Source: Promethearchaeota archaeon
GTDB taxonomy: Archaea > Asgardarchaeota > Lokiarchaeia > Sigyniarchaeales > SOKP01
Assembly: GCA_019058445.1 (NCBI GenBank)
Contig: JAHPZA010000010.1
Span: 558,001 to 622,000, forward strand
DNA: 64,000 bases
Direction of reading: 5' to 3'
The notes beneath the pieces were generated by a model. That model searched no databases, was not told where the DNA came from, and worked only from the letters and a program-made list of their open reading frames with translations. Position numbers and translations under genes: made by a program. This document shows positions 9,314 through 17,905 of the stretch, one piece after another (position 1 is the stretch's first letter; the number at the start of each line of letters is the position of its first letter).

Positions 9314-11569
9314 ATGTCATTAAAAGAATTCACCAAAGAAGTTTTCACTCGCTATGGCTTAACTGAAGATGATATAAAAGTTTATCTAATGTATTTAAGA
9401 ACTCCTAGAGCGACAATTTCTGAAGCGTATCTCTCGTTTGACGAAGGTGAAATTGAATATACTAGAGTAGAAGAAATAACTAATATGTTAGTAGAGAAAA
9501 ATTTCTTGAAACAGATAGAAGGTATTGTTAATAGATACTTACCTCTAGAACCTTATTTTGAATTATTTACTAACGAGTCAGAATTATTTAGAAATGAAAT
9601 TGCGAAAATTAAGGATAATGTTCTTGCTGATCAATCCAATAGATTTGATAAGCTCGAAGCAATTCAGAATAAAACTATTGAAGAAGTTGAGAATGCCGTT
9701 AGTTCTCAAGTTAAAGAGTTCTTCGAAGATTCTGACAGTAAAAATCAAAGTAAAAAGGAAAGAATTGATAGTGCAACTGCTCGATTTACTGAGACTTCTA
9801 AAGCATTGGAAGCAAATCTTCATAGTATAAATGACAATTTAAATGCAGAGCTAAAAAAAATCTCTCAATCATTTGTAAGCGATAATGAAACTGAAATAAA
9901 TCGGGCAAAGGATGATCTAACGAAATTAATTGCAGAGTTATTGAGTGATTTTTCTAATAGAATAAATGATTTAGAAAAAGAATTGAAAAAAGATTTAGAT
10001 GGTCATGTAGATAGACATCAAACTATCTCAAATGAACTTAAACCAAAAATGGAGCAGATTCTTGAGAAATACCTTGAACGTATGGATAAAGTTATTACCG
10101 ATCTTAAGAAAAGAATTTCGAATTTGCTTACTGAGCACACAAGTCATGTGAAAAGTACGACAGGTAAAGTTGAATCAGATATTCACATACAAGTGGATGA
10201 TAGGCATTTAAAGTTAAGAGAGCAGGTAAATACTTACCGAGATAGAGCATTAACGCTACTTGAGAATTTATTGAGCACATCCAATATGTTTAGCAACTTT
10301 TCCGAAGAAATGGCAAACCAAGGGATATTCTTTTTCAAAGGAAAGAGACAAAAATATGTTGACAGATGGAATCGAATAGAAAAAGAAGTTGCCTCAATAT
10401 CAACACCATTTAAAGATGATTATATTAATGATTGTAATGAATATATTAGAACTACACAAACTACCGTAGATGATTTAAAAACAGATATTACTAATGTTAT
10501 GGCAAAGGAAAATAGTTCACTTGCCACTGAAACTACAGATCTTGATAAAAAGGCACAGGACGAGATTAGCGCAGAATTAGAAGCGTTAGCAACAGATATG
10601 GCAGGTGAAATCGACAACACCTTACAAGGTGGAGTTAAAGATTGTAGTGATACCTCAATAAAATTAAAAGATTCTTTAGAAAATTCCTTAAAACAACATA
10701 ATAGACAATATGATGAGGCAATTAATAGACACAAGGATGACTCGTTAAAATCTTATGATAATTTCGATGGAGAAATTAAAACGAAGAATCAAAATTGGAC
10801 AAGCAATGTCGATGGCAAATTTTCTGAAGGAAAACAAGATAGTTCTGAAAAAATCGATGCTGAAATTACTCTTTGGAATGAAGAATCAGCGGATATGAAC
10901 CAGATGCTAGCAAACATGCTTGAAGATCATAAGAATAAATATAAAACTAATGCTGAAACCCTTCAAAATAGTTTATCAACTACTACTCGGGATAATATTC
11001 AAAACATAAAAGATGCAATTGCCGATTTCACCCTTCAATTTATGAACTCAATTGATGATTCGACGGAATTAGCTGAAACAAACGAAGATAAATTGAAAGA
11101 TATCCATACAGCTTCCAGTGCAATCCCTGAAATTAGTCAAGTCACAACATGGCACACGATAGGGCGAGATGCATTAATTGCCGCAATAAAAGACGCAATA
11201 TACAGAACAAAATCATCAGTTATAATAGTTACCCCCGTTGTAATACCAGAAATTTTGCAGATTTTATCTGAGTTCGCTTACCAAAGAAAAGCTGCTCGAT
11301 TCATGCTCACGAGTCACTGGGATATGCAAGCCTATGGTGATATCGTTAAAAAAATGATGCAATTAGGGAATATACAATTCCGCAATCTGACGTCTGCGGG
11401 AGAATATTTTGCACTTACACGTGACGCCGAGGAAGTCGTTCTTGCACCATATTCAGATAAAGACGCAGAGATTATTAGCATTGTAAGTAATCATCCTGCT
11501 TATGCAAGGTTATACAGTCAATTTATAGGGCCGATTTTTCAAGCGAATAGTCGCCCAATAAAGCTTTAG
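9314..11569 (+). CDS. TrmB-like winged-helix / long coiled-coil / PLD-like protein
   Basis: A 751-aa protein with three parts. Residues about 1-90 form a TrmB-type wHTH (LTEDDIKVYLMYLRTPRATISEAY, split here by domain, then LVEKNFLKQIEG and RYLPLEPYFELF). Residues about 95-610 are charged, mostly helical and coiled-coil, with no membrane segment. The C-terminal 140 residues (VIIVTPVVIPEILQIL, ARFMLTSHWD, LTRDAEEVVLAPYSD) resemble the phospholipase-D-like effector domain of TrmB regulators. In ordinary TrmB proteins these two ends are joined by a short coiled coil, so this looks like a TrmB with a 500-residue insertion. DNA binding is inferred, and it could instead be a structural or chromosome-related protein. 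It ends in TAG before T-rich DNA. Confidence 0.72.
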   Translation: MSLKEFTKEVFTRYGLTEDDIKVYLMYLRTPRATISEAYLSFDEGEIEYTRVEEITNMLVEKNFLKQIEGIVNRYLPLEPYFELFTNESELFRNEIAKIKDNVLADQSNRFDKLEAIQNKTIEEVENAVSSQVKEFFEDSDSKNQSKKERIDSATARFTETSKALEANLHSINDNLNAELKKISQSFVSDNETEINRAKDDLTKLIAELLSDFSNRINDLEKELKKDLDGHVDRHQTISNELKPKMEQILEKYLERMDKVITDLKKRISNLLTEHTSHVKSTTGKVESDIHIQVDDRHLKLREQVNTYRDRALTLLENLLSTSNMFSNFSEEMANQGIFFFKGKRQKYVDRWNRIEKEVASISTPFKDDYINDCNEYIRTTQTTVDDLKTDITNVMAKENSSLATETTDLDKKAQDEISAELEALATDMAGEIDNTLQGGVKDCSDTSIKLKDSLENSLKQHNRQYDEAINRHKDDSLKSYDNFDGEIKTKNQNWTSNVDGKFSEGKQDSSEKIDAEITLWNEESADMNQMLANMLEDHKNKYKTNAETLQNSLSTTTRDNIQNIKDAIADFTLQFMNSIDDSTELAETNEDKLKDIHTASSAIPEISQVTTWHTIGRDALIAAIKDAIYRTKSSVIIVTPVVIPEILQILSEFAYQRKAARFMLTSHWDMQAYGDIVKKMMQLGNIQFRNLTSAGEYFALTRDAEEVVLAPYSDKDAEIISIVSNHPAYARLYSQFIGPIFQANSRPIKL

Positions 11570-11573
11570 AAGA

Positions 11574-11625
11574 TTTTTTTTATAAACTAGAGTTTTTTTA
11601 TTTCTTTCTTTAATTTTTTAATGGA
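11574..11625 (+). terminator. T-tract terminator after the coiled-coil gene
   Basis: Several runs of 6-8 T on the coding strand begin 5 bp after the stop codon of the 751-aa gene. Oligo-T tracts are the usual archaeal intrinsic termination signal. Confidence 0.45.
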
Positions 11626-11703
11626 AATTAATCAAATTAAAATATACTCCAAAATATTCTGTTAAAATTTAAAACAAATAGAAAAAAAGAAATTTTAATT
11701 AAA

Positions 11704-12990
11704 TTAATCCCACTTTGGGCCTCCACTTTTTTCAATAGAATTATCGTCATCCTCAGTGTGAATTCTCTTTAAGTCGATATCTGCATATCCAGGCAAGGAA
11801 TTTAACAATAATCTCATAGCATTCTCTATATCTTTCGAGGATGTGATAAATCTACCCACAATGAGGATATCTGCTCCCATATCAAGCGCATATTTAGCAG
11901 AACGGTGGTCTATCCCACCTGCAACAGCTACCAATACACGATCTCGCCCTGAAGCTAATTTTTTATCTTTATATAACTCTTTAATTTTTGGGATATTTTG
12001 CCAAGCTAGCTTTTGTACATCATCTGTTCCTGAGGCTGCGGATTCAGCGTCGATTGCTCTATGAAGGATTACTACATTAGGAATTTGTTTTAACTTACTC
12101 AATTTCTCAACAGGATTATCTAATTCCATAGTATCTACAAATCCATAAATCCCCATTCGTTGGGCTTCCAATAAAAATTTATCAATTGAGGAAATAGAAG
12201 CAAGACCACTTGCAACTGCAGCATCTGCGGTTGCATCAAACGCGAAATCAACCTCCAATTTCCCTACATCAAGTGTTTTTAAATCGGCAACAATAAACTT
12301 TTCGGGTGCAAGTTCTCGAATTTTTTTGATTGCTTCTACACCATATTTCTTCAAGAATGGAGTACCAATTTCTAAAATGATTCTATCGCTTTTTGGAAGC
12401 TGTTTAACAACTTTCATATGGTGAGACAATTCAGGATGATCCAAAGCAACTTGAATATAAGGAGGTCTCCATAACCTCGGAATTCTCATACCCGCTACAG
12501 GGTGTTTTGCTCTATCTTTATCATAAAAGATTTTTTCGATTGGAGGATAACTCTTTAATGCCCTTGTAAGAGCTAATTTAACAGCACCATAGTTATACTG
12601 ATAGATTTTTCGATAATCGCTTGCTTCAGGGTGGATGAATACACTTACAATGACAAGCCAATCATCCAATTTATTCATAGGGATGATACCTTCTTCCACG
12701 GCATCTGCAATTCCCTTCGCAACGGCAGCTTGTGCAGGTCCAAAAATCTTATTAGCATCTTCCATCTTGGCGACTGTTACTTTCGGAATAATAAGAGTAT
12801 ACGGTTTAGGTACAAGATTAGGTCGTATACATGCTAAAAGACCTCCATGTCCCATGCTAGGTGAACTAATTGCGTTAGCAAAGGAAACCCCTATAGGTCC
12901 GTCCTTGGAACCTATTACTAAATCTAAGTGAGCAAGGTTTGGAGCCTCACCGATAAGTGCCTCACCCACATAATACTCTGCTTTCGCCAT
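11704..12990 (-). CDS. fae-hps: Bifunctional formaldehyde-activating enzyme / 3-hexulose-6-phosphate synthase
   Basis: A 428-aa fusion. Residues about 1-165 are Fae (VGEALIGEAPNLAHLDLVIG at the start, then FANAISSPSMGHGG and the KLDDWLVIVSVFIHP segment), which condenses formaldehyde with a tetrahydropterin. Residues about 180-410 are the Hps TIM barrel (LEIGTPFLKKYG, FIVADLKTLD, VAVAGGIDH), an OMP-decarboxylase-family aldolase linking formaldehyde and ribulose 5-phosphate. In archaea lacking the oxidative pentose pathway this fusion is known to act in pentose synthesis, releasing and trapping formaldehyde. No partner phi/hxlB gene is seen in the window. It stands alone between two unrelated genes. 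Confidence 0.95.
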   Translation of the reverse strand: MAKAEYYVGEALIGEAPNLAHLDLVIGSKDGPIGVSFANAISSPSMGHGGLLACIRPNLVPKPYTLIIPKVTVAKMEDANKIFGPAQAAVAKGIADAVEEGIIPMNKLDDWLVIVSVFIHPEASDYRKIYQYNYGAVKLALTRALKSYPPIEKIFYDKDRAKHPVAGMRIPRLWRPPYIQVALDHPELSHHMKVVKQLPKSDRIILEIGTPFLKKYGVEAIKKIRELAPEKFIVADLKTLDVGKLEVDFAFDATADAAVASGLASISSIDKFLLEAQRMGIYGFVDTMELDNPVEKLSKLKQIPNVVILHRAIDAESAASGTDDVQKLAWQNIPKIKELYKDKKLASGRDRVLVAVAGGIDHRSAKYALDMGADILIVGRFITSSKDIENAMRLLLNSLPGYADIDLKRIHTEDDDNSIEKSGGPKWD

Positions 12991-13206
12991 TTTTAATCTT
13001 GTTTTTATTTTATTTTCTATAATTTAATTAATTCTTGTGGTATTTCATATTTTTTAATGCTTATATTTTGCAGATAATATTTTAAAAACTCTTTCTACAT
13101 GTAATTAAAGAAAATACTCATTATTAAAATTACCATACAATATATTAATTTCCTGTTATTAATAAAGGAGATCTTCAAAATAAGAAAGAAAATTTATTAA
13201 ATTCTT

Positions 13207-14043
13207 TTAGGCGTCTTTTTGATCTTGAATTAAATTTTGGTTTTTTACTTCTTCTGGTAAGTCTTCAGGTATCTTAAAAGCAGATTCCACATTAGATATA
13301 TCTCTGGCTTTAGCGAACCTCTCATCTGAAAATATCGGAATCTTTAACTTAAGGATTGGAATTTTAGCTTTATCCTTTTCATGGATATATAATTCAATTC
13401 CTTGAATTTGTCTATCATTAATAATTATTCGTGTAGAATAATCATAATCACTAAAAAAAGTAAAACCCCTATTGAGAATGCCCATCTTTACAGGTTTTTT
13501 GACAGTCTTTTCTTCTTGAACAAATGATTCTACGAAATCTTCTTCAGTATATACATTTCCGCTAATTAAAAAGAATTTACGTTCATAGTTCTCTGGAGGT
13601 GGAATGTCGTTAATATAATCAATCGCTTTATTAATATCAATATTAGTGGCGACAGTTATATCTAATCTCGCGCTGGAACCATACGTTTGCTCCATAAAAT
13701 CCTTTTTGTCAAATGGTTTTGCAATGCCCCCTCCTAATGATTTTTCCATTGCACCTTGGTATTTTTTATCTTCTTTAGAATAAGCATTTAAGGATTGTAC
13801 TCGGTAAAATAGTCGAAGTTGCTGTCTCATCTTTCTTGCTAAGATTCCCCCATAAATTTGCAATTTAAAAGAACTCTTTTGGCCATTCCATATAAAGATA
13901 GTTTTAGAATCGTGATCAATAGCTAAGAAGACTTTGTCTTTATTATCACTATTTAGAATGTCTTTTACAATTTCTCCCTCTACAATTTCCTCAATAGCCA
14001 TATGAGGAAATTCTTTTAATTCAAGAACTTCGAATACTTGCAT
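13207..14043 (-). CDS. Uncharacterised protein with a gelsolin-like segment (tentative)
   Basis: A 278-aa soluble protein I cannot assign firmly. Residues about 35-85 read KVFLAIDHDSKTIFIWNG followed by a helix with GGILARKMRQQLRLFYRV. This is the gelsolin-repeat order: an FxxD strand, an I-x-x-W-x-G strand, then an A-x-K-x-R helix. A second beta-rich half follows (FLISGNVYTEEDF, GFTFFSDYDYSTRIIIND). Asgard gelsolins are known, but single divergent repeats like this are hard to separate from chance similarity. It lies upstream of ribosomal genes on the other strand. Confidence refers to the gene being real; the fold assignment is weaker. Confidence 0.7.
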   Translation of the reverse strand: MQVFEVLELKEFPHMAIEEIVEGEIVKDILNSDNKDKVFLAIDHDSKTIFIWNGQKSSFKLQIYGGILARKMRQQLRLFYRVQSLNAYSKEDKKYQGAMEKSLGGGIAKPFDKKDFMEQTYGSSARLDITVATNIDINKAIDYINDIPPPENYERKFFLISGNVYTEEDFVESFVQEEKTVKKPVKMGILNRGFTFFSDYDYSTRIIINDRQIQGIELYIHEKDKAKIPILKLKIPIFSDERFAKARDISNVESAFKIPEDLPEEVKNQNLIQDQKDA

Positions 14044-14215
14044 AGCTTTGTCGGTAACTTATATATAATTTTATTTATTAATTTTCTCTAAAATAAATTT
14101 TGCCATTTTTTTTATATTTATTCCGTAGAAAAGGAAAAAAGTATTCAAGATCGATAAAATATTTAAGTTTTAAGACATTTAATATCTCAATTTTCCTTTT
14201 GTAAATTTGATAAAC

Positions 14216-14623
14216 ATGAGTTCTGAGAAAAGAATATACAAGTTGAATATATCTGGAGGCACCTCTGGACCGGGAAAGGGCTTGTCTAAACTCATAGAGA
14301 TTGATGAGAAGAAATTTCGCTTCGAAGGTATGAAAATAGGTGATATGATAAAAGGAGGGCTTATAGGATTTCCAAATTACGAATTCCAAATTACCGGTGG
14401 GAGTGATTCGTCTGGATTTCCAATGCGCAAGGATGTTCATGGTCCCGTTAAGAAAAAGATACTGGTATCAAAAAGGGGAATTGGATATAAGCCAACGAGA
14501 AAAGGGCAGAAAAGGCGTAAAACGGTTAGAGGAAATGAAGTAACCTATGATATGACCTTGATTAACCTTTTAGTTACTAAATATGGAGAAGTTGAGCTCT
14601 TTAAAACGAAAGAGGAAGGGTAA
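14216..14623 (+). CDS. rps6e: 30S ribosomal protein S6e
   Basis: About 135 aa, matching archaeal S6e length (the eukaryotic C-terminal extension is absent). Diagnostic stretches are NISGGTSGPGKGLSKLIEID, FEGMKIGD, FQITGGSDSSGFPMR and GIGYKPTRKGQKRRKTVRGN. I chose the ATG at 14216 over an in-frame TTG three codons upstream because MSSEKRIYKL matches the family N-terminus. It heads a short ribosomal pair with L24e. Confidence 0.95.
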   Translation: MSSEKRIYKLNISGGTSGPGKGLSKLIEIDEKKFRFEGMKIGDMIKGGLIGFPNYEFQITGGSDSSGFPMRKDVHGPVKKKILVSKRGIGYKPTRKGQKRRKTVRGNEVTYDMTLINLLVTKYGEVELFKTKEEG

Positions 14624-14674
14624 AATTAGAAATCAACAATTAATAAATAATTGACTCAAACAGGTGATTATTCG

Positions 14675-14857
14675 ATGGTAAAAGTGAAAAAATGTAGTTT
14701 CTGTGGATATGATATACCAATTGGACGTGGTCTTATGTTTGTAAGGAGAGACGGAACTATTTTTAATTTCTGTACAAATAAATGTAGAAAAGCGATGTTA
14801 AAATATAAAAAGAATCCAAGAAAAACTCGTTGGACTACGTTTTATGGTAAAGAATAA
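14675..14857 (+). CDS. rpl24e: 50S ribosomal protein L24e
   Basis: A 60-aa zinc-ribbon protein: KKCSFCGYDIPIGRG with C-x-x-C, then FNFCTNKCRKAMLKYKKNPRK with C-x3-C, and WTTFYGKE at the end. The start is the ATG at 14675, because a full GGTGAT ribosome site lies 6 nt upstream. A TTG 24 bp earlier would swallow this site. It follows S6e by 51 bp and is likely cotranscribed with it. In many archaea L24e sits with L7Ae and S28e, which here are 1.1 kb downstream. Confidence 0.95.
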   Translation: MVKVKKCSFCGYDIPIGRGLMFVRRDGTIFNFCTNKCRKAMLKYKKNPRKTRWTTFYGKE

Positions 14858-14934
14858 TATAATCTAATTTTATGATAAGTTAATCTAAGAGAAAATAATT
14901 ATACGTTAGTTTTATTTCGTTCAAAGCTCTTTTG

Positions 14935-15465
14935 TTATTCTGTTTCTCGGGGTAATTGTAATCCTTTTATACAAGCCCCAATTATTGATAAGGAGGATCC
15001 TAATATTATTCCAATAACTCCAAATCCAAAAGTGTTATACGCCCAAAATCTATATGTTGTAGTAGTGGTAGTTCTTAATGATTCATCTTTCTCAATAGTA
15101 GTTATAGAATATGTTATTAAATAATGAATTGAAAACGCCCAAAAGACGATTACCACAATTATTAAAAATCCCATTAGAAACCATATTCTTTCAACAAACT
15201 CGATTTCATTTTCAGAGCGTCTAAAGTTTAGTGCGGTTATAATAATTCTTAAGGCACAAAGCGAGATTACTATTGTACAAATAATTGAAATAATTAGTGC
15301 TGTGATATTGCTCATTAAAGAGAATGAACCATGAAAAGATAAACCCCATATCCAAATAGTTTCTGTATCTTTTAGAGGTACTGACGCAGGTGTTAAAAAG
15401 GAGATAAAAATTAAAAATCCTCCTATAAGAGGAAATAGCCAAGAAGATTCCTTTAATTTACTGAT
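14935..15465 (-). CDS. Four-TM membrane protein of unknown function, start codon not standard
   Basis: The part from the ATG at 15315 gives 126 aa with three membrane segments. The reading frame stays open for 50 more codons upstream, to 15465, and these encode a convincing further segment (SKLKESSWLFPLIGGFLIF...TPASVPLKD). No ATG, GTG or TTG occurs in that extension. Its first codon after an in-frame TAG is ATC, followed by SKLKE and preceded by GAGGT. Either ATC initiates, or an ATG has been lost by mutation or sequencing error. The family is unknown: two long loops, one with a TTTTTT stretch between TM segments. Lies between L24e and rpoN. Confidence 0.6.
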   Translation of the reverse strand: MSKLKESSWLFPLIGGFLIFISFLTPASVPLKDTETIWIWGLSFHGSFSLMSNITALIISIICTIVISLCALRIIITALNFRRSENEIEFVERIWFLMGFLIIVVIVFWAFSIHYLITYSITTIEKDESLRTTTTTTYRFWAYNTFGFGVIGIILGSSLSIIGACIKGLQLPRETE

Positions 15466-15534
15466 CTAACCTCAACTCAAAATGTTTTTAAATTATTATA
15501 ATTTTATTAAAAACTAAGAAGATACACGGAATTA

Positions 15535-15735
15535 TTATTGTAGTCGAGGAAATTTAAGTAGATCATCAATCAAATCAACATGACTAACAATCATTCTCTT
15601 ACAACAGAACCTTTCAATTCCTAGGCTTTTAAACGCATCTTCAGCACTTTCCCCCTTTTCAATTGCTTCCAAGTAGGGTTTATATATATGTGCAATCAAT
15701 TTCCCGCACGAAAAACATCTTATCGGTATGATCAT
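15535..15735 (-). CDS. rpoN: DNA-directed RNA polymerase subunit N (Rpb10 homologue)
   Basis: A 66-aa zinc-bundle protein with IPIRCFSCGKLI (C-x-x-C) and the paired cysteines in IERFCCKRMIVSHVDL, the RpoN/Rpb10 atypical CX2C...CC site. Length is typical for archaea. It is part of the RNA polymerase assembly platform with RpoD/RpoL. It stands alone on the minus strand between ribosomal genes on the plus strand. Confidence 0.95.
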   Translation of the reverse strand: MIIPIRCFSCGKLIAHIYKPYLEAIEKGESAEDAFKSLGIERFCCKRMIVSHVDLIDDLLKFPRLQ

Positions 15736-15975
15736 CTATATTTCTCCTCTTTTTGGTAAATATTTTTTATTAAATCTATTTTTTAGCTATTTTTTAACGA
15801 GATAAAATATAAAGATTAGAATTTAAATAATAAAAACATGCAAACTAAAAAAATTTTTAGGTTTTAAACTATACAAAGCAAAAATTTTATTTGAAATCCT
15901 TTACTTATTTTCTCATTAAAAATCGATGATTAATGATAATATATTTGAATAAAATATATGGAATGAGAAAAAAAA

Positions 15976-16347
15976 ATGAGTTATATTAAATATAAAGTAC
16001 CAGATAAATTAAAAGACCAAATCAAAACCGCGCTAACCACAATAGCAGAAACTAAGGATAGCAAAATTCGTAGAGGTATGAATGAAGTAACAAAATCAAT
16101 TGAGAGAGTTCAAGCAAAGCTTGTTATAATGGCTGAAGATGTATCCCCGCCAGAGATTTTATATCATGTGCCTTTACTTTGTGAAGAAAAAAATGTTCCG
16201 TATGCGTACCTTTCGACGAAAAAGAATTTAGGAAAAGCAGTGAATATTAATGTAGGTTCCTCTTCAATAGCAGTTGAAACTGTTGGGTCCGGAAACGAAA
16301 ATATATTGGCTGATATTTTAAAACAAATTGCGGCATTGAAAAAATAA
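15976..16347 (+). CDS. rpl7ae: 50S ribosomal protein L7Ae
   Basis: A 123-aa kink-turn-binding protein. In archaea it is a ribosomal protein and also the core of box C/D and H/ACA RNPs and RNase P. Family signatures are the RRGMNEVTKSIERVQAKLVIMAED stretch (shown by its RGMNEVTK and LVIMAED parts), VSPPEILYHVPLLCEEKNVPYAYL and KKNLGKAV. It is followed within 13 bp by S28e, the usual archaeal order. Confidence 0.96.
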   Translation: MSYIKYKVPDKLKDQIKTALTTIAETKDSKIRRGMNEVTKSIERVQAKLVIMAEDVSPPEILYHVPLLCEEKNVPYAYLSTKKNLGKAVNINVGSSSIAVETVGSGNENILADILKQIAALKK

Positions 16348-16360
16348 TGAGGTGTTTTCT

Positions 16361-16600
16361 TTGGTAAAAATTGAGAAGGGTAAAGGTATTGATATTGAGG
16401 ATATGTCAATACCAGCTGAAGTAATTGACATTATTGGGCGTACAGGACTTACTGGTGAGATTAGTCAGGTAAAAGTTCGTGTTCTAGAGGGAAGAGACAA
16501 AAACAGGATTCTTACCAGGAACTTAAAGGGACCTGTAAGACTTGGAGATATCATCATTCTCAGAGAAGTAGAACGTGAAGCTCGAAAGATTCGAAGATAA
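16361..16600 (+). CDS. rps28e: 30S ribosomal protein S28e
   Basis: 79 aa from a TTG start at 16361. GAGGTG lies 6 nt upstream of this TTG, overlapping the end of L7Ae; a GTG inside that ribosome site is less likely to be the start. The body has IPAEVIDIIGRTGLTGEISQ and the S28e signature VRVLEGRDKNRILTRNLKGPVRLGDII (quoted by its GRDKNRILTRN core), ending REVEREARKIRR. An S1-like OB fold near the mRNA exit. Cotranscribed with L7Ae. Confidence 0.94.
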   Translation: MVKIEKGKGIDIEDMSIPAEVIDIIGRTGLTGEISQVKVRVLEGRDKNRILTRNLKGPVRLGDIIILREVEREARKIRR

Positions 16601-16688
16601 TTTCGAACTAAATCCTCCCATAACAAAGTAAAAGTGAAACATAACTATTACAGTTAATTAAAAAAATCAATTTAGAATAAAAGTGGTT

Positions 16689-16895
16689 TTATTCTTCTTT
16701 TTCGAAAAAACCTAATAAATCCAAATTAGTATTATATTCGTCATGAAGAAATTCTCGAAGCGCAGTTCTAATTGCTTCAGATCGAGACGGAATTAATTTT
16801 CTTTTTATAAGCCATTGAATTCTTTTATCATAGAGATCTGGAATATTAATTGTGATGTTTTTCATTGGTATTTTTTTTTTATTATCCTCGTTCAT
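16689..16895 (-). CDS. Ribbon-helix-helix (CopG-type) DNA-binding protein
   Basis: 68 aa from the ATG at 16895 (an alternative start lies 30 bp upstream). KNITINIPDLYDKRIQWLI is an N-terminal beta ribbon plus first helix, and SRSEAIRTALREFL is the second helix of a CopG/Arc-type fold. Such dimers bind operators, often in autoregulation or toxin-antitoxin pairs. No partner toxin is adjacent: the flanking genes are S28e and, after an AT-rich 300-bp gap, Bud32. Target unknown. Confidence 0.8.
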   Translation of the reverse strand: MNEDNKKKIPMKNITINIPDLYDKRIQWLIKRKLIPSRSEAIRTALREFLHDEYNTNLDLLGFFEKEE

Positions 16896-16925
16896 TTTAA
16901 ATACTCCATTTAGAATACTTATCAA

Positions 16926-17209
16926 AAGGGAACTCGTTGAGTATATCTAAAGTGCACTAGAACTACAGAGGTTGCCCTGTAATATATTCTTTAATTTTTC
17001 AAATATGATAATAATAATAAGTCGAGCTTATTATTAAATCTAATCTAAGTGTACATTATTTTAATTGTATTTGAATGTAATTGAACGATATCTTTTCATA
17101 TTTATAATTTTACTAAACAAATTTTATTATTAATTAAAATCCATTTCGAGTTGGTAAGATTTTCTCTTAAAATTAAAAATAACGTAAATTCTTAGGAATC
17201 AAGGAAGCG
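16926..17209. other. Intergenic region, AT-rich, no gene seen
   Basis: About 280 bp between the RHH gene and bud32, with only short interrupted reading frames. It should hold the promoter of the RHH gene. No tRNA-like fold was noticed. Confidence 0.4.
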
Positions 17210-17905
17210 TTATAGTCTTTCCTCTTTTTTAATATATCTTCCTCGAGTTTCGATGACAGATATGTTCTTTATTATTGCTTTACACTCATCTGGATTAGCA
17301 TCCAAATAACCATTCTGATAACCCTCAAGAAATGCATTAAAACATAACTTCCAATCTGTACCATGGGATGAGATTAAGACTCTTTTTAGCAAATGCAGAT
17401 CAACACTCTTATCTTCAATTGAATCCGAATACTCATGAAGACCAAAATCAATAAGGAAGATCTCTTCATAATCCGTGATAATAATATTGCTGGTAGTGAT
17501 ATCTCCATGGATATGACCATTTTTATGTAAAAAAGCTATAAAACATCCAATTGTTTCAAAATACTGATGTTTTCTTATATCATCCAGTTCATTTAAAAGA
17601 CCTTTTAACTTTTTTCCATTAATATATTTCATTATTATAGTTGAGCTTGAAATATCTATTTCATAAACTTGAGGTACATTGACTCCGTAATCTTTAACTT
17701 TGATTAGTGCTTTAGCTTCGTTCAGTGTTCGTGCTCTTCGAATGGTTTTATCTAAATCTTCAATACGGTATTTTTTAGGAATACGACATTTAAAAATAAC
17801 CTCTTTACCAAACCAGTGTCCGTAATGAAGGTTTGCTTCAGCGCCTTTACGGATAACTTTTTCTTTTACAATATCAGAACTCATTTTTTTGCTTAAGACC
17901 TCCAT
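17210..17905 (-). CDS. bud32: Bud32/PRPK-type atypical kinase-ATPase of the KEOPS complex
   Basis: A 231-aa small kinase lacking the usual C-lobe extension. Marks: RKGAEANLHYG as the Bud32 nucleotide loop, NVPQVYEIDI and IIMKYINGKKLK hinge, HGDITTSNII as catalytic loop and IFLIDFGLHEYSDSIEDKSVDLHLLKR (core LIDFGL, KSVDL) typical of Bud32. Archaeal Bud32 acts with Kae1, Cgi121 and Pcc1 in tRNA t6A synthesis. The first ATG overlaps the end of kae1 by 13 bp, with an in-frame ATG at 17884 as an alternative start. In some archaea the two genes are fused; here they are translationally coupled. Confidence 0.95.
   Translation of the reverse strand: MEVLSKKMSSDIVKEKVIRKGAEANLHYGHWFGKEVIFKCRIPKKYRIEDLDKTIRRARTLNEAKALIKVKDYGVNVPQVYEIDISSSTIIMKYINGKKLKGLLNELDDIRKHQYFETIGCFIAFLHKNGHIHGDITTSNIIITDYEEIFLIDFGLHEYSDSIEDKSVDLHLLKRVLISSHGTDWKLCFNAFLEGYQNGYLDANPDECKAIIKNISVIETRGRYIKKEERL

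Noticed and set aside
12631..12931. Plus-strand ORFs over the Fae domain
   Set aside because: They are antisense to a fully conserved Fae-Hps coding sequence.
14078..14440. 120-aa minus-strand ORF over S6e
   Set aside because: It lies antisense to an unmistakable ribosomal protein gene and has no family features.
15221..15442. 73-aa minus-strand ORF beside the 4-TM gene
   Set aside because: It overlaps the 4-TM protein in another frame and lacks TM or motif logic. The frame of the 4-TM protein itself continues through this region.
16689..16895. RHH protein as antitoxin of a toxin-antitoxin pair
   Set aside because: No small toxin-like ORF lies within 300 bp on either side.
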